Source: Metellina segmentata (lineage: Eukaryota > Arthropoda > Arachnida > Araneae > Tetragnathidae). Taken from it: a DNA stretch of 64,000 bases. Of the stretch, positions 1-9,551 are shown one piece after another. The DNA lies in assembly GCA_947359465.1 (NCBI GenBank), contig OX375877.1, positions 74,784,698-74,848,697 on the forward strand, given 5' to 3'. Both the position numbers and the translations under genes were made by a program. Position 1 is the stretch's first letter; the number at the start of each line of letters is the position of its first letter. The notes beneath the pieces were generated by a model. It saw only the letters and a list, made by a program, of their open reading frames with translations, had not been told where the DNA came from and ran no database searches.

Positions 1-237
1 TTCAACTTTCAATTCAGATGTGTGTGATTTTATTGCTGAAATTAATATTAAAAACCACTACCTTTCTAGGAATACCTAATAAAAGCACTGTTTAGACAAA
101 AAATAAATTATTTTCAAAACATTGTTTTTTCTATACCAAACTTCTTTCCCTTAGAAGTCCTTTTTCTGAAAAGTAATTCATTTGAAATTAGTTCTAAATA
201 AATTAACTTGGCTCTAATCAAAAAGTAAGTGGGGAGT

Positions 238-535
238 TAGTTAACTTTGCATTTGGAGAAACACAACGGTCTATTGACGACGGTCCGGGATCAATCCCGA
301 TGGGAAAGTTCACGGGACGACACCACGTAATTTAAAACCACGGTCAGATGACAAGATCAACACCTGGGCTGACATCCACTTTCCATACTTCCACGCTACA
401 CTAATAAAGTAAGGACTTTTGAGGCCACAGCAAATTTAACCATCAGCGCCGTTGTACCTGGTAGTCTGATTGGACGCAGTTTCGAACCCTCAACCCTTCG
501 GTTGATATTATTTTGCTAACTAGGCTACCGTGACC
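238..535 (-). repeat. tRNA-derived SINE, near full length
   Basis: Member of the dominant SINE family of this window. Read on the minus strand, a tRNA-like head lies at about 470-535, with an A-box-like block (complement of 516-529) and a B-box-like GGGTTCGAAAC (around 478-490). The body follows, and the element ends near the conserved ACGTTAA-like 3' end. The copy aligns with those at 7596, 10306, 12711, 21741 and 22049. It is diverged, with no obvious target-site duplication, so it is an old insertion. The family assignment rests on shared sequence within the window; the tRNA species of origin cannot be named from this. Confidence 0.75.
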
Positions 536-570
536 ATGGCTCTATCTACAACGATATCAGACATCATTCC

Positions 571-632
571 TGGTTGGTTGAGTTTTATGGCCCGAAAGCA
601 ATATTTTGCAAAGCAGCACCAAACAGAAGACA
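571..632 (+). repeat. short dispersed repeat with GGCGCA/TGCGCC-like dyad
   Basis: A roughly 60-bp block (GGTTGGTTGAGTTTTATGGC followed by a gap and GCACCAAAC) recurs at 10720-10771 in the same orientation and at 18312-18367 in the opposite orientation. The best copy has a GGCGCA/TGCGCC dyad flanking an A/T-rich loop. It may be a fragment of a longer interspersed element; its full extent is not visible. Confidence 0.4.
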
Positions 633-682
633 ACGTCAAGTTTTGGGCATGCACACAATTCAAGTTTTGCCGATTCAAAAGG

Positions 683-787
683 GGACTGCGGTTGCTCGGT
701 TGGAAGGGCACCGGATTAGCAATGGAGGGTTGCGAATTCTAATCCAGTCAAAGACCGTCTTGAACAAAGGGGGCTGGTGCACTTTAA
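683..787 (+). repeat. SINE, 5' part (tRNA-like head), split by an insertion
   Basis: A plus-strand copy of the dominant SINE. The tRNA-like head is clear: GGTTGCTCGGTTGGAAGGGC (A box) followed by GGGTTGCGAATTC (B box). The copy is cut at TTAA 784-787 by the element at 788-1508 and resumes at 1509, where the SINE body continues without loss. Confidence 0.75.
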
Positions 788-1508
788 GGTGTACGTACAC
801 ACTAGAAGTTTATTTTTTTAATTTTAACTTTAAAAATCCAGTTTTTTCACAGTAGGTCATTGGTTTATGCTTAAAACTATTTCAGTGAAAAAAATTATAT
901 TAAACTAATCATTAATTAACTAATTAAGATATAATGAGCTAATTAGCATGTTTTTTGAACAGTGATATCTCAAATTCTAATTTGTCTAGAAAGACAATTC
1001 TAGTTGGAAATCATTTACAATATTATTCTTCATGTTTTGACCCTCAATCAAGTTTATTGAGAGAAAAGGTTTTCTGTTGCAACTTTTTTCGCCAAGAATG
1101 CATTAAAAATCACGATTTTTTCTGGAAATTGAGGAATTAAAAATCCATTAAAAATTTATTTCTTAACTAATAACTCTGATTGAGGGTCAAAACATCCTCT
1201 GTATTATGTAAATTATAATGATACAAAAATAATTATAATAGATCAATTTATTGTTGAGTTATCACTGTTTGAACAAATCATCCTATTTTAAAAGCTTGTT
1301 TCTTCAGAAATTGAGTTTTAAGTTTTGGAAACACGTCTGTTTATGGTGACAGTACCTAACAAAAACCATAGTAACTAGAAAACTATTTCGAATATTTTCA
1401 AGATCTTGGCATCGTTTGAAAGCTAAGAAATTGAAGAATACTTTGAAGCAATAAAAAAAAGTTAGACCTTTTGTTGAATTTTCAGGATTTTTAGTGTGTA
1501 CATACACC
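788..1508. mobile_element. fold-back MITE with TTAA target-site duplication
   Basis: A 721-bp non-coding element inserted in a SINE. TTAA is present on both sides (784-787 and 1509-1512), and removing the insert and one TTAA restores the SINE reading seen in other copies. The ends are inverted: GGTGTACGTACACACTA at the left matches GGTGTATGTACACACTA at the right (complement). Complementarity continues inward. A block around 1036-1052 reading TTTTGACCCTCAATCA faces its inverse at about 1178-1196, and TTGAACAGTGATATCTCAA (about 956) faces the inverse of 1256-1275. TTAA duplications are known for piggyBac and Kolobok superfamilies, but the termini do not match a superfamily I can name. No transposase is present. 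Confidence 0.75.
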
Positions 1509-1699
1509 TTAAATTCATCGTGGCCTCAACTGTCCCCACGTTGGTGTGATGTGGACATTTGGATAGTGGGGTGCCAGCAGCTTAAGTGTTGCTTCATAAT
1601 CCGACCTTGGTTCAAAATTACATCGGTTCTTTCCCTTTGGGATTGATTGCGGACCGTCGTCATTAGTCTGTTGTGTTTCTCTAGTACGACGTTAATTAC
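1509..1699 (+). repeat. SINE, 3' part, continuation of the copy at 683
   Basis: This is the continuation of the interrupted SINE: TCGTGGCCTCAA, then the body, ending at TAGTACGACGTTAATTA, the 3' end common to all family members. The orientation agrees with the head at 683-787. Confidence 0.75.
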
Positions 1700-2751
1700 A
1701 AATATAAAATCCCAATACCGATACAAAAGAGAGGAATACAAACAGGCAGAAATCAATACCATTCTTGACAGGTTTACAACCATGTTTATTTCCTGATACT
1801 GTATGCTAGTTATGCAGTCAAATTTTCATGTTCCTTTTTGTCAATAAAATACGTTATCTTTATATTACCAGGTCTTAAAACAGGGGAGATCTCTAAGTTA
1901 TTAGTCATTCAAGTACTCTTTAGATGTAATTACAGAAAATATTTTCTCTAAATCCCTTTCAAAAGGGACATATTCATAGCCTCATATTTTCAGCCGAATG
2001 CCACGTATTTTGACAAAGGTGCTTTCGTGGAAATAACGAAATCCATTTCATTTGCTGCAAATAATTCTCTTAATTAACCGACTACCATAAACGCGAATTC
2101 ACTCGAAAGTTTTCTCGTTGAACCATGATAACTCCTCTCTTCTGAGAATGTTCGAAGGAAGGCCTTCCTGTTAATTAAAGTGTGGGTAGAATTATTACTG
2201 CCGAACCGGTGACAACGATTCATAACAGCGATATGTCTTCCGTTAAGTGTAGTTATTAACGCACTTAACGGCTTGTGTCTATCTCGTGAACAGCGCCCCT
2301 GAGACCGTTGATTGGCTGTAAGTGCTTAATTAATAGACGCTATTGGAGATGGAGTGCTGAAGCACTTTTGTTTTACGCTTTCCCTTGACGTTGAGAGGAG
2401 GTTATTTTTTGTTATTGAAACTGTATTTAAAGTTCAGTTCTCAGTCAAAAATGGGTAGAGGTTGACCTTTTTGGACCTTGACATCCCAAATTCAATCCAA
2501 TAAGTCTAAAACGGGATATCGAATGTAGGAGCTTGTATGCTTTAAAAAATTTGTTAGAATAACTTGTGTTTAATATTCAAATAATTTCAATGCTTTGAGA
2601 TATTTCTTGAAATATCCCTAATGAATATTTAAACTACGAGATTGAATATTCTGAGACGAACTCATTTTGTAAGGTATTTTGAAAAAAAAAACACCTTCAC
2701 GTTTTTACAAGGTTTTCTTAGCATCGGTTACTTTTCACTTCCCAATTCGTC
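1700..2751. other. single-copy region without a recognisable gene
   Basis: No coding region or repeat is recognised here. The stretch 2060-2340 is less AT-rich than its surroundings and is listed separately as a possible regulatory cluster. Confidence 0.5.
2060..2340. promoter_or_regulatory. candidate homeodomain-site cluster with perfect inverted repeat
   Basis: Three TTAATTAA octamers lie at 2070-2077, 2171-2178 and 2326-2333. Between them is a perfect 10-bp inverted repeat, CCGTTAAGTG (2240-2249) and CACTTAACGG (2262-2271), with a 12-base spacer. TTAAGTG resembles the binding site of NK2-class homeodomain proteins. A CCAAT-type motif (ATTGG, complement) occurs at 2310-2314. Regulatory function is inference; short AT-rich motifs arise by chance in this composition. 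Confidence 0.25.
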
Positions 2752-2882
2752 ATCAGACGGTGGTTCAAAACTTCGAGGCGCTGTCTTTGGATCTCTACCT
2801 TAAGTATTGATCCCATAAGGTCAGTACCAGCACGTTGTGTTGCTCCAGTGCGACGTTAATTAACTACCTGCCTGTCTACCTG
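2752..2882 (+). repeat. SINE, 5'-truncated copy
   Basis: The 3' half of the dominant SINE starts at CATCAGACGGTGGTTCAAAA and ends in the conserved GACGTTAATTAA, followed by a CTACCTGCCTG-type simple tail. 5' truncation with a simple tail is typical of LINE-driven retroposition. Confidence 0.7.
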
Positions 2883-2899
2883 AATTTACAAAGTTTGTG

Positions 2900-3024
2900 C
2901 ACGTTGGTTTAGTGTGGAAGTTTGATGTGTGTAGTACCAGCTTAGGTGTTGCCTCTTCATCTCAAAATTGCGTGGTGTTGTTCTCGGATTTTACCCATAG
3001 GGTATTGATTCCGGAACGTTCATT
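2900..3024 (+). repeat. SINE, central fragment
   Basis: This fragment aligns with the central body of the SINE (GTGTGGAAGTTTG through GATTCCGGAACGTTC). Both ends are missing. It directly follows another fragment of the same family in the same orientation. Confidence 0.6.
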
Positions 3025-4067
3025 TTAAGAACTCTTATGACCAGCATATCGTAAGTTAACCATTCAGAGTTCTTTGAATTTTGTATTAATGTGGCTAAAC
3101 TAAAGCAGTATTGACAACTTTAAAAAATATCCAAATTTAAAGCTTCAACTTATGTGGAGGTGGTTTCAAACACGAAACAAGTTGACTTACACATCATAGG
3201 TTTTGAGTGCAATCAAATCAGTAGATCTCTAATTTAAATTATGTGCATCGATAGAAGTGTATGTGAAATGTGAGGTTTGGTAATGTATTCATCGCGTTGG
3301 GAGTTGAAAAAGCAATTTAAAAATGGTACTATACATGCGTTTCTCGACGGATGTAATCTATATATACTTTGCGTTTCTCGATTCATGTAACACAATTTAC
3401 TACCATGTGCACTCAATTCATGTAATACAATTTACTACCATGAGCACTCAATTTATTCCCATTTCTATATTATAATACATATTAGTAAAAAATAATCCAA
3501 TTTCATGATTTTATCCAATTAAAATGATATTTTTTATGATTTCAAAGTTCTATAGTCAAAGAGAAATTTTATTAATTTGAAACAATTAAACATTCTACAA
3601 TCACTAGACATTGTAACAATGTTTTTGTTCTTGTATAATAAAGAAATTTTTTAACAATGACCTTTAACAATGAGCTTGCATTATTGAATCGCTGTGTAAC
3701 AGAGATTTTAGTCAGTCGGCACATGTATTTCAAACTTGCAGCTTCGTGTTCGACTTCGTCTCTGATAAAATGGACTATTCACATTTTAAATTGTATTTTA
3801 AAACGGATTCTAGTCTTTTTATCATGTCCTTTGGAAACCTATGTTTGATTACACCTATGCAAGGAAAAGAAAAGTGATTAAACCACTATCTCAGCGGTAT
3901 TTTCTATCTGGTGTACTGGTGGACCTGGAGTTCATTTGGCAGATTGGACAACAGGATGTGAGTATAAATTTCGGTTTTACGGTAATTGAACATGTAAATT
4001 ATCTATAAAATCAACAGGAATAGCAAATTAGTATGTCTTTATGTATTGATTTAATAAGTACTATTTA
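3025..4067. other. region without recognisable gene
   Basis: AT-rich sequence with only short unrelated open frames. It contains a small 35-bp tandem duplication (listed separately) and nothing else I can identify. Confidence 0.5.
3381..3450. repeat. 35-bp tandem duplication
   Basis: Two head-to-tail copies start at 3381 and 3416, differing at two positions. A shorter direct repeat, GCGTTTCTCGA, precedes them at 3338 and 3371. Confidence 0.7.
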
Positions 4068-4268
4068 CCGTGACTTAATGAGATTGTCCACTGCTCTAGC
4101 AATCTGTGCGTTGTAAGTAGAACAATTTAGATTCCTGCGAATAATCACGGATGTATTTAGATCTTTCGGCAAAACTTTACTTGCTTGTTAATGTCCATTA
4201 CTTGTCGATGTCTTGTGTTTACTCAGCTTAGCCAAATATGACCTAGCGCCATAGAAACCCAACTGGCC
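4068..4268 (+). repeat. second SINE family, copy 1
   Basis: About 200 bp aligns with 18400-18605: TGTCCACTGCTCTAGCAA near the start, TCTTGTGTTT and GCCAAATATG near the end, in the same order and spacing. The better copy at 18400 has an A-box-like TGGCACAATGG, so a tRNA-derived head is likely. In this copy the A box is degraded. A hAT element is inserted shortly downstream (4334). Confidence 0.55.
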
Positions 4269-5048
4269 ATAAGAACTGTTCATAACGTTATCTCTGCATC
4301 TACAAACGTAAGCTTTGCATGTATTGGTTAGACCAGTGTTTCCCAACCTTTTTTGTGCTATGCCCCACCTAAGCCTTTCAAAAATTTTTATGCCCTCCTA
4401 TGTAACATATACATAATTTTTAATATTAAAAAATTGAATTATTCACTTAAGAAACTTAGGTTTTAGGAAGAAATCACTAGGAAACACAGTAAATAAATTT
4501 TCAAAACATATAATGAAAAACTGAAATTCAAATTCGAAATACTTTTAATAAAGATTTTTCTATAATAATTTAATATTTTAATTTAGTGAGATCCTAGCGC
4601 TTGATGCTTGCTGCACAGAGATTTTATATTAGATTCCAACTTGGTTAGCGTCAGTCTCAAGTCTCCCTGTTGTGTTATATATAGACGATTTCTTTTTTTT
4701 TACCAGTAAATCATTTACAGCACTAAATCCATATTCGGCGAAATATGAAGATGGAAACGGTAACAATAGTTTTCTTGAGAATTTGGTTGAATTTGGGTAG
4801 TTGATTTCTGTTTCCTCACAAAACCATGCCATCACTCCTTTTATCTATATATATTGTTCTCTTACGTGGCTCACGAAAAAGACGTTATTTGTAATCGCGT
4901 TTTGGCAACACTGTACGATTGTTTGTTTATCGCGAAGTCTCGCGCATCGATTGAATTTATAGCGTAATCGGATGAAATTTTATTGAAAAAAAAGGAAATT
5001 TTAATGAGCTGTTGCAGTTAGTTTATAATAGAAATCAAAGAAAGAGGA

Positions 5049-5064
5049 GGATCTTTTCAGGGCC
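5049..5064 (+). other. histone-mRNA-like 3' stem-loop, degenerate
   Basis: GGATCTTTTCAGGGCC resembles the replication-dependent histone 3' stem-loop (six-base stem, four-base loop TTTC), but with one stem mismatch (A opposite G). It lies 27 bases upstream of a better copy. Confidence 0.5.
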
Positions 5065-5075
5065 ATTTAAAAAAC

Positions 5076-5091
5076 GGTCCTTTTCAGGGCC
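5076..5091 (+). other. histone-mRNA-like 3' stem-loop
   Basis: GGTCCTTTTCAGGGCC forms a six-base stem (one G-U pair) around the TTTC loop and is preceded by AAAAAC and followed by AACA. This matches the form of metazoan replication-dependent histone 3' processing signals. It lies inside a Helitron, so the likely explanation is capture of a histone gene 3' end; no histone coding is recognised beside it. Confidence 0.6.
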
Positions 5092-6522
5092 AACAATTAT
5101 AGTTCAACAAGACGCTTGCACTACAACTTTCGGCAACAAACTCAATGAAAAAGTGTGGGTCGTTTGAGTGCTGGGAAAATGTACACACAAACAACATGCT
5201 GGGTATTCAATTTCCAAAGCAACGCTCACATTTCGAGTCAAAATTTGCACAAAGTTTTCATTTGAATTCTGATTTTAGAGATAATGTATATATTTTTTCT
5301 GTAATACAGCAAATTTAGATTTGAAAAACATTTTTTTGGTAACATATTTTGTAAACAATCCCTTCTGCTAGGACACATGTCTTCATTGAGGCGAGCGAAG
5401 CGAGCATAGGTTCGCGCAGCGAACCAATGAGGATTGCGAAGCAATCCTCCGGGGGTTGGCGAGCGTTAGCAAGCAGGGGGCAGGCCCCCTAGTATTAAAT
5501 AAAGTTTTAACTGACTCATCATTTTGCATTCCTGCAAGTTCTTCTTGATACTGCATATTTGATATATCAGACAAATCCACTAACATTGGCTGCATCATCC
5601 ATGTTGGAAAATCAATTTGGTTTAAATCAGAAAATCTTTCTTTTAAATCAGCCGATAGAATTTTCAGATGATCGACAATAACAAGTAAAGCGGTATCATT
5701 TACTTCACATTTTTGGAGCCAATGAAACTGTTCAAAGTTTTTGTTGTTTATATATTGCTGACATAGCTCAATAAGGGTAATGAAACCAAATATCTTCGCT
5801 TTTGCATCAACACGAGTTTTATTTGTTCCTTGAAGTTTCTTATTTAATATATTTCGTTTTTCAAAGATATCGGCTAAATAACTCACAAATGCTTTACCAT
5901 CGACTGTTAACAGATACTTCATTTCAGGTTTGTCGATTAAAAAATCACTAAGTGTATCAAATAGTTCCATAAATCTTTTCAAGCAGTTCCCTTTAGAGAG
6001 CCATCTTACTTCAGTGTGAAGTTAAAGTCTCACATGGTCTGCATTTTGTTCTTCACAAAATAGCTTGAAGAGATGCTCACATTTGGCATATTTTTTCCAT
6101 TTGACAAATTTTTCAGGAAAATTATGATTCTAAAATTAAAATAAATAAAAATAAAATCAAATACTTACCAATTTTTTAAATCAACAAGACTTTTACAGCA
6201 GTTTTTAAGGAGACCTATTTCAAATTAACATCAACTGAATGCTGCGAAAAACTACAGAAGTTGCGACGGGCCATTCAGATGCGAACAACTGCGGATATTT
6301 TGGTCTCGTCAAACAAATTTATAATATTTATTGGACGCAATTATTTAAGAATTTGCTTTTTTCTTTCAATTTTGGCACCGAAATCTAGCATTGCATTTAA
6401 ATGGCCCGGAGCAAAAGGGCTAAACTCGTGTCGAGTCCATTTTCGAATTGCCCCCCCCCCTTAACAATCAAATTGCCCCCCTGTGGGGCGTGGGTCCCAC
6501 GTTGGGAAACATTTTGTTAGAC

Positions 6523-7595
6523 TCACGAACACGGTACGTACTCTAATTGCCAATACTAGTTTGCGATTAAGTTAGAATACGATAACTAGTTGTAGGCTTA
6601 TTCTATTAGCCGTTTGGTGACGAATGTCGCCTTTTTGTACAGAGACCGTTCCTTGAGTTTTACCGTGTATTTAGCCTTAACTACTTATCATTTCCATTAA
6701 ATCTTCTCTTAACAGCACTTTATAATGACAAGATTAATTAATTTGAGCTCTCATAATATCTTCATTTATGTGTCTGATTTAACTGATATTTACTATTATT
6801 TAGTCAACGTTCTATTTTTGTGCAATTACTACTTTGCTTCAATTTATGGATACAATAATGTTTGTTCTCTTTGGAAAAATTCATACATTGATTTACAGAA
6901 ACTCTTCAAACAGATCTTATAACGAAAAATTCAATTATAAATTTTAAAATATTTGATTTGCGTCTTATGGTATTTGGTTTTAGTGTGGAAAAGCTGAGCC
7001 AAACGTAAAGTTAAATACAATCCATAAAACTGATTAAGTATAAAAATACTGCAAAGATTACATGATTCAATTAAATGTTGCAGCAATTCAAGAGTTGCAA
7101 AATTAACTACAAATAAATTAAAATCTAAGTTTTAGAAACATTAATGGATTAAAATGTTTTTTATCTAATATAAAACTAGTAAGCATCAGTGATATTAAAC
7201 TGTCAACCAACGGCACAAAAATTCCAAGTGGTAAAACTATTTGTTGTTAATGCAGACGTAGAGATTTAAAATTGTAAATGTTTATGAAAGGTAATAAGGG
7301 GATAATGGTAAAGGTATGATGGTACAAAATTTGATATGCAATTTAAAATTTTAATGCTACGTAAAGATGTAATGAGATTTGGAAGGGAAATTTCCCGAAC
7401 CAAATCTTGAAAATTTAAAATGAAGCTGTTAAAAACATTCTAAATGATAGTAAAAAATTGGACAGTCGATTAAAGTATCTACGGTTGAAAGTGTGTAGGT
7501 AGATAGATGTTGCACATGAGGGTTATAAGAGCGTTTGAAATGACAAATATAATGCTATTTAATTTGTAAGGAGACGAAAATTAGGTAGGTATTTG
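6523..7595. other. region without recognisable gene
   Basis: AT-rich sequence with many stop codons in all frames and no repeat or motif I can identify. Confidence 0.5.
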
Positions 7596-7934
7596 AATCA
7601 ACGTCTCACTGGAGCAACACAACGAGCTATTGGTGACAATGCGGGGCTAATCTCGAAGGGAAAGACCAATGCTTCGAAATTTTGATGGGTAGGTATCTCG
7701 GTATTAGAATAAAACTGACCAGATCTTTATCTCGTTATCACCAAGGATAACATCGTCAAGACAACACATCCTAATTTCACGCCACAGTCAGATGGCGAGG
7801 TCAACACCTGAGTTGGAAACCCATTCTACAAAATTTTACGTCACGCCAACGCGAGGAGATTTAAGGCTACGATAGATTTAACGTGCACTAGCCCACGTAG
7901 ACACGATGGTCTTTGGCTGGACCGAGTTATAAAC
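7596..7934 (-). repeat. tRNA-derived SINE with internal insertion
   Basis: The 3' end (ACGTCTCACTGGAGCAACAC, complement orientation) is at the left and the head side at the right. It lacks most of the tRNA head. About 90 bp at 7668-7758 is foreign to the family and contains GGTATCTCG and ATCTCGTTATCA motifs related to those at 8510-8650. GGTAGGT upstream of 7596 is the complement of the CTACC-type tail. Confidence 0.65.
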
Positions 7935-8691
7935 TTATATCAGGAAATGAGACTGGTGAGGCACAATTTACCGCAAAATGTATCCCTCTCTTTATATAGT
8001 TTAAATCATCTTATAGTGTTAAACTATCGCATACTTCTGACTTCTAATTTCGCATTTGTTCTGAGAAATTGAACACCATTCTACACTTTCCAGTTATGAC
8101 AATATTTAAAAGAATGGGATTTTTACTAAACATTTCCCTAAAAAAAAACGAGTTTTTAATTCGTCATACAAACAATCAACGATCAAATAGCTTAAGATAC
8201 AAACACAAATGTAAGTGAAAACAAAGAAAATGTATGGAAAATGTGTCAATTTTCGTTTTCCAATTGAATTCAATTCAAAAGATGTCTTCGAGTAATTTAC
8301 CTTTCAAGGATTTTATACAAATGTAATTCATCTAGTTACCACCAGCCTCAGCCATTTGGTTTACACAAATGTAATGCGGAAAATATACACCCGATGGCGG
8401 ATCATCTGAAATAAATTGCGATCAAGTTCAAACAAAAGCACTTCATCGCATTTACTCACTGTAAAAGATGTCTTCATATATTCTATCAATTCTCTAAGTG
8501 GTTTCGACAAGGTATCTCGTTTCGACCAATATTATAAAGACCAGGTATCTCATCAATCAAGATCTGACCAATTTTGCTAACGAGAAGATATCTCGTCATC
8601 AAGATACTATTGATTTTTGATGATGACGAGTTCAATATCTGGTCAGTGTTGTCTAAGAATTATATACCTCATTGATTAAGATCTTATAAGT
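7935..8691. other. region without gene; hairpin-forming motif cluster at 8510-8680
   Basis: The segment 8510-8680 contains direct copies of a TCTCATCAATCAAGATCT-like motif (about 8548 and 8668). It also contains an inverted pair, ATATCTCGTCATCAA (about 8588) and TTGATGATGACGAG (about 8617), which could fold as a hairpin. It may be the remains of an unassigned MITE also represented at 7668-7758. The rest shows nothing recognisable. Confidence 0.35.
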
Positions 8692-8820
8692 TTAAGGTCA
8701 CGATAGTTTCAATGTGCATCAACCCACGTGTACACGATGGTCTTTGGCTAGACCTAGTTTCGAACTCACAACCCTCCGGTTGCTGATCCGTTGCCCTTCC
8801 AGCCAGACAAACGAGTCCCA
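8692..8820 (-). repeat. SINE, head-side fragment
   Basis: On the minus strand this is the tRNA-like head plus the first part of the body: GGTTGTGAGTTCGAAACTAG (B box) is intact in the complement of about 8755-8780. The 3' half is missing. Confidence 0.7.
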
Positions 8821-8949
8821 GATGAAAACAAGGAACCGACACTCTAGGGGGAGCTGGGCCCGAGTACCCCTGTCTCTAGCTACACTCCCTACAGCATGAT
8901 CAACAGGCTACGTAGAGCAAAAAATAACACAAGAGAGAAACCAAACCAT

Positions 8950-9551
8950 TTTAGCGAGCTTAGCCACAACTACAAAAATTAACATACGATGCAGTAGTAT
9001 ATATAACAGTGTTACTCAACTCTACCATGAAGTACTTTTTTGTAGACAAAGTTGGACCGTTTGATTTCGGCTTGATAAATTGGTGACTGACGGACTTGAT
9101 TTGAACACAGAAAAATTACAACATCGATGGATGTTCCACAATGGTTACTCGAGTTAGCCAGTGTGATGCAAATCACTAACAATAATCACCTGAGGCTCTG
9201 TGATAGCAGACACAGCACATTTACTATCACGGATTCACTCCATTCATTGCTGCTCAGCCTTCACTTCACAAGGGTACTCACACTCGACTGCTAAAGGTAA
9301 CTCAGGACGATTACAACTGTGATCTCAATGCGGCCCTCAGTCTCACGCAAATGGCAATCATTCTACTAGTGGCGTCATCTATCGAATTTCGGCTACCGCT
9401 AAATTCTGGAGGGGGAATATTGTATCGAGCTTAGCCACCACTGCAAAAATTAACGTACGATGCAGTAGTATATATAACAGTGTAACACAACTCTACCATG
9501 AAGTACATTTTGGAAGACAAAGCTACACTGTTTCATTTCGGCATAATCACA
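8950..9551 (+). mobile_element. collapsed LTR retrotransposon (two short LTRs, tiny interior)
   Basis: Two direct repeats of about 131 bp, 8950-9080 and 9421-9551, share GAGCTTAGCCAC, a TATATATAACAGTG core-promoter-like segment and CTACCATGAAGTAC. After the left copy, TGGTGACTGACGGACTTG (9081) is in the position of a primer-binding site. Before the right copy, CTGGAGGGGGAATA (about 9406-9419) is a polypurine tract. The right LTR starts TGT and ends CA. The 340-bp interior has no coding potential, so this is either a large internal deletion or a TRIM-like non-autonomous element. Confidence 0.6.

Larger units (their letters stand above)
4844..5492 (+). mobile_element. non-autonomous Helitron inserted in the hAT transposase
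   Basis: It begins TCTATATATATTG directly after A (4843) and ends CTAG directly before T (5493), with no duplication, as for Helitrons. Removing it leaves the hAT reading frame continuous across the A/T junction, which fixes both ends. Near the 3' end are three perfect 7-bp hairpins in a row: 5409-5425, 5431-5447 and 5475-5490. The last abuts CTAG rather than lying about ten bases upstream. The body contains two histone-type 3' stem-loops (listed separately). It has no Rep/helicase coding. Confidence 0.85.
4583..6112 (-). pseudogene. hAT transposase C-terminal half, interrupted by a Helitron
   Basis: In its intact form this protein would cut and rejoin hAT termini in the nucleus; here only the C-terminal half is present. 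The minus frame from 6112 shows HTEVRWLSKGNCLKRF, the RW-containing hAT motif, followed by a helical insertion-domain stretch. After the Helitron it continues with the hAT dimerisation segment at 4835-4583, including NSTKFSRKLLLPFPSSY and GFSAVNDLL. The lesions are an in-frame TAA at 6022-6024 just before HTEVRW, the 649-bp Helitron, and a frameshift at the A/T run near 4690-4700, after which the usual C-terminal end is readable in another frame down to 4583. The N-terminal BED finger and first catalytic Asp region are absent. The family resemblance to SCAND3/ZBED5-like proteins is strong. It is not functional. Confidence 0.85.
4334..6514 (-). mobile_element. hAT transposon (SCAND3/ZBED-like group) carrying a Helitron
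   Basis: The left terminus CAGTGTTTCCCAACC (4334) faces the inverse of CGTTGGGAAACA (right end near 6514). The flanks give an 8-bp duplication with one mismatch, GGTTAGAC (4326-4333) and TGTTAGAC (6515-6522), as expected for hAT. The transposase is on the minus strand and is broken. A Helitron at 4844-5492 interrupts it, so the original element was about 1.5 kb, which is short for an autonomous hAT of this group. The right part (6180-6490) is non-coding, with C-runs. Confidence 0.8.

Noticed and set aside
683..760. A genuine tRNA gene
   Set aside because: A- and B-box-like blocks are present, but the cloverleaf is incomplete and the segment is the head of a dispersed SINE.
6130..6168. GT...AG intron on the minus strand upstream of the hAT fragment
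   Set aside because: At 39 bp it is too short for a usual animal intron, and the sequence beyond it does not continue the transposase.
6261..6464. Open frame of 67 codons on the plus strand
   Set aside because: It lies inside the non-coding side of the hAT element, antisense to its gene, and has no recognisable features.
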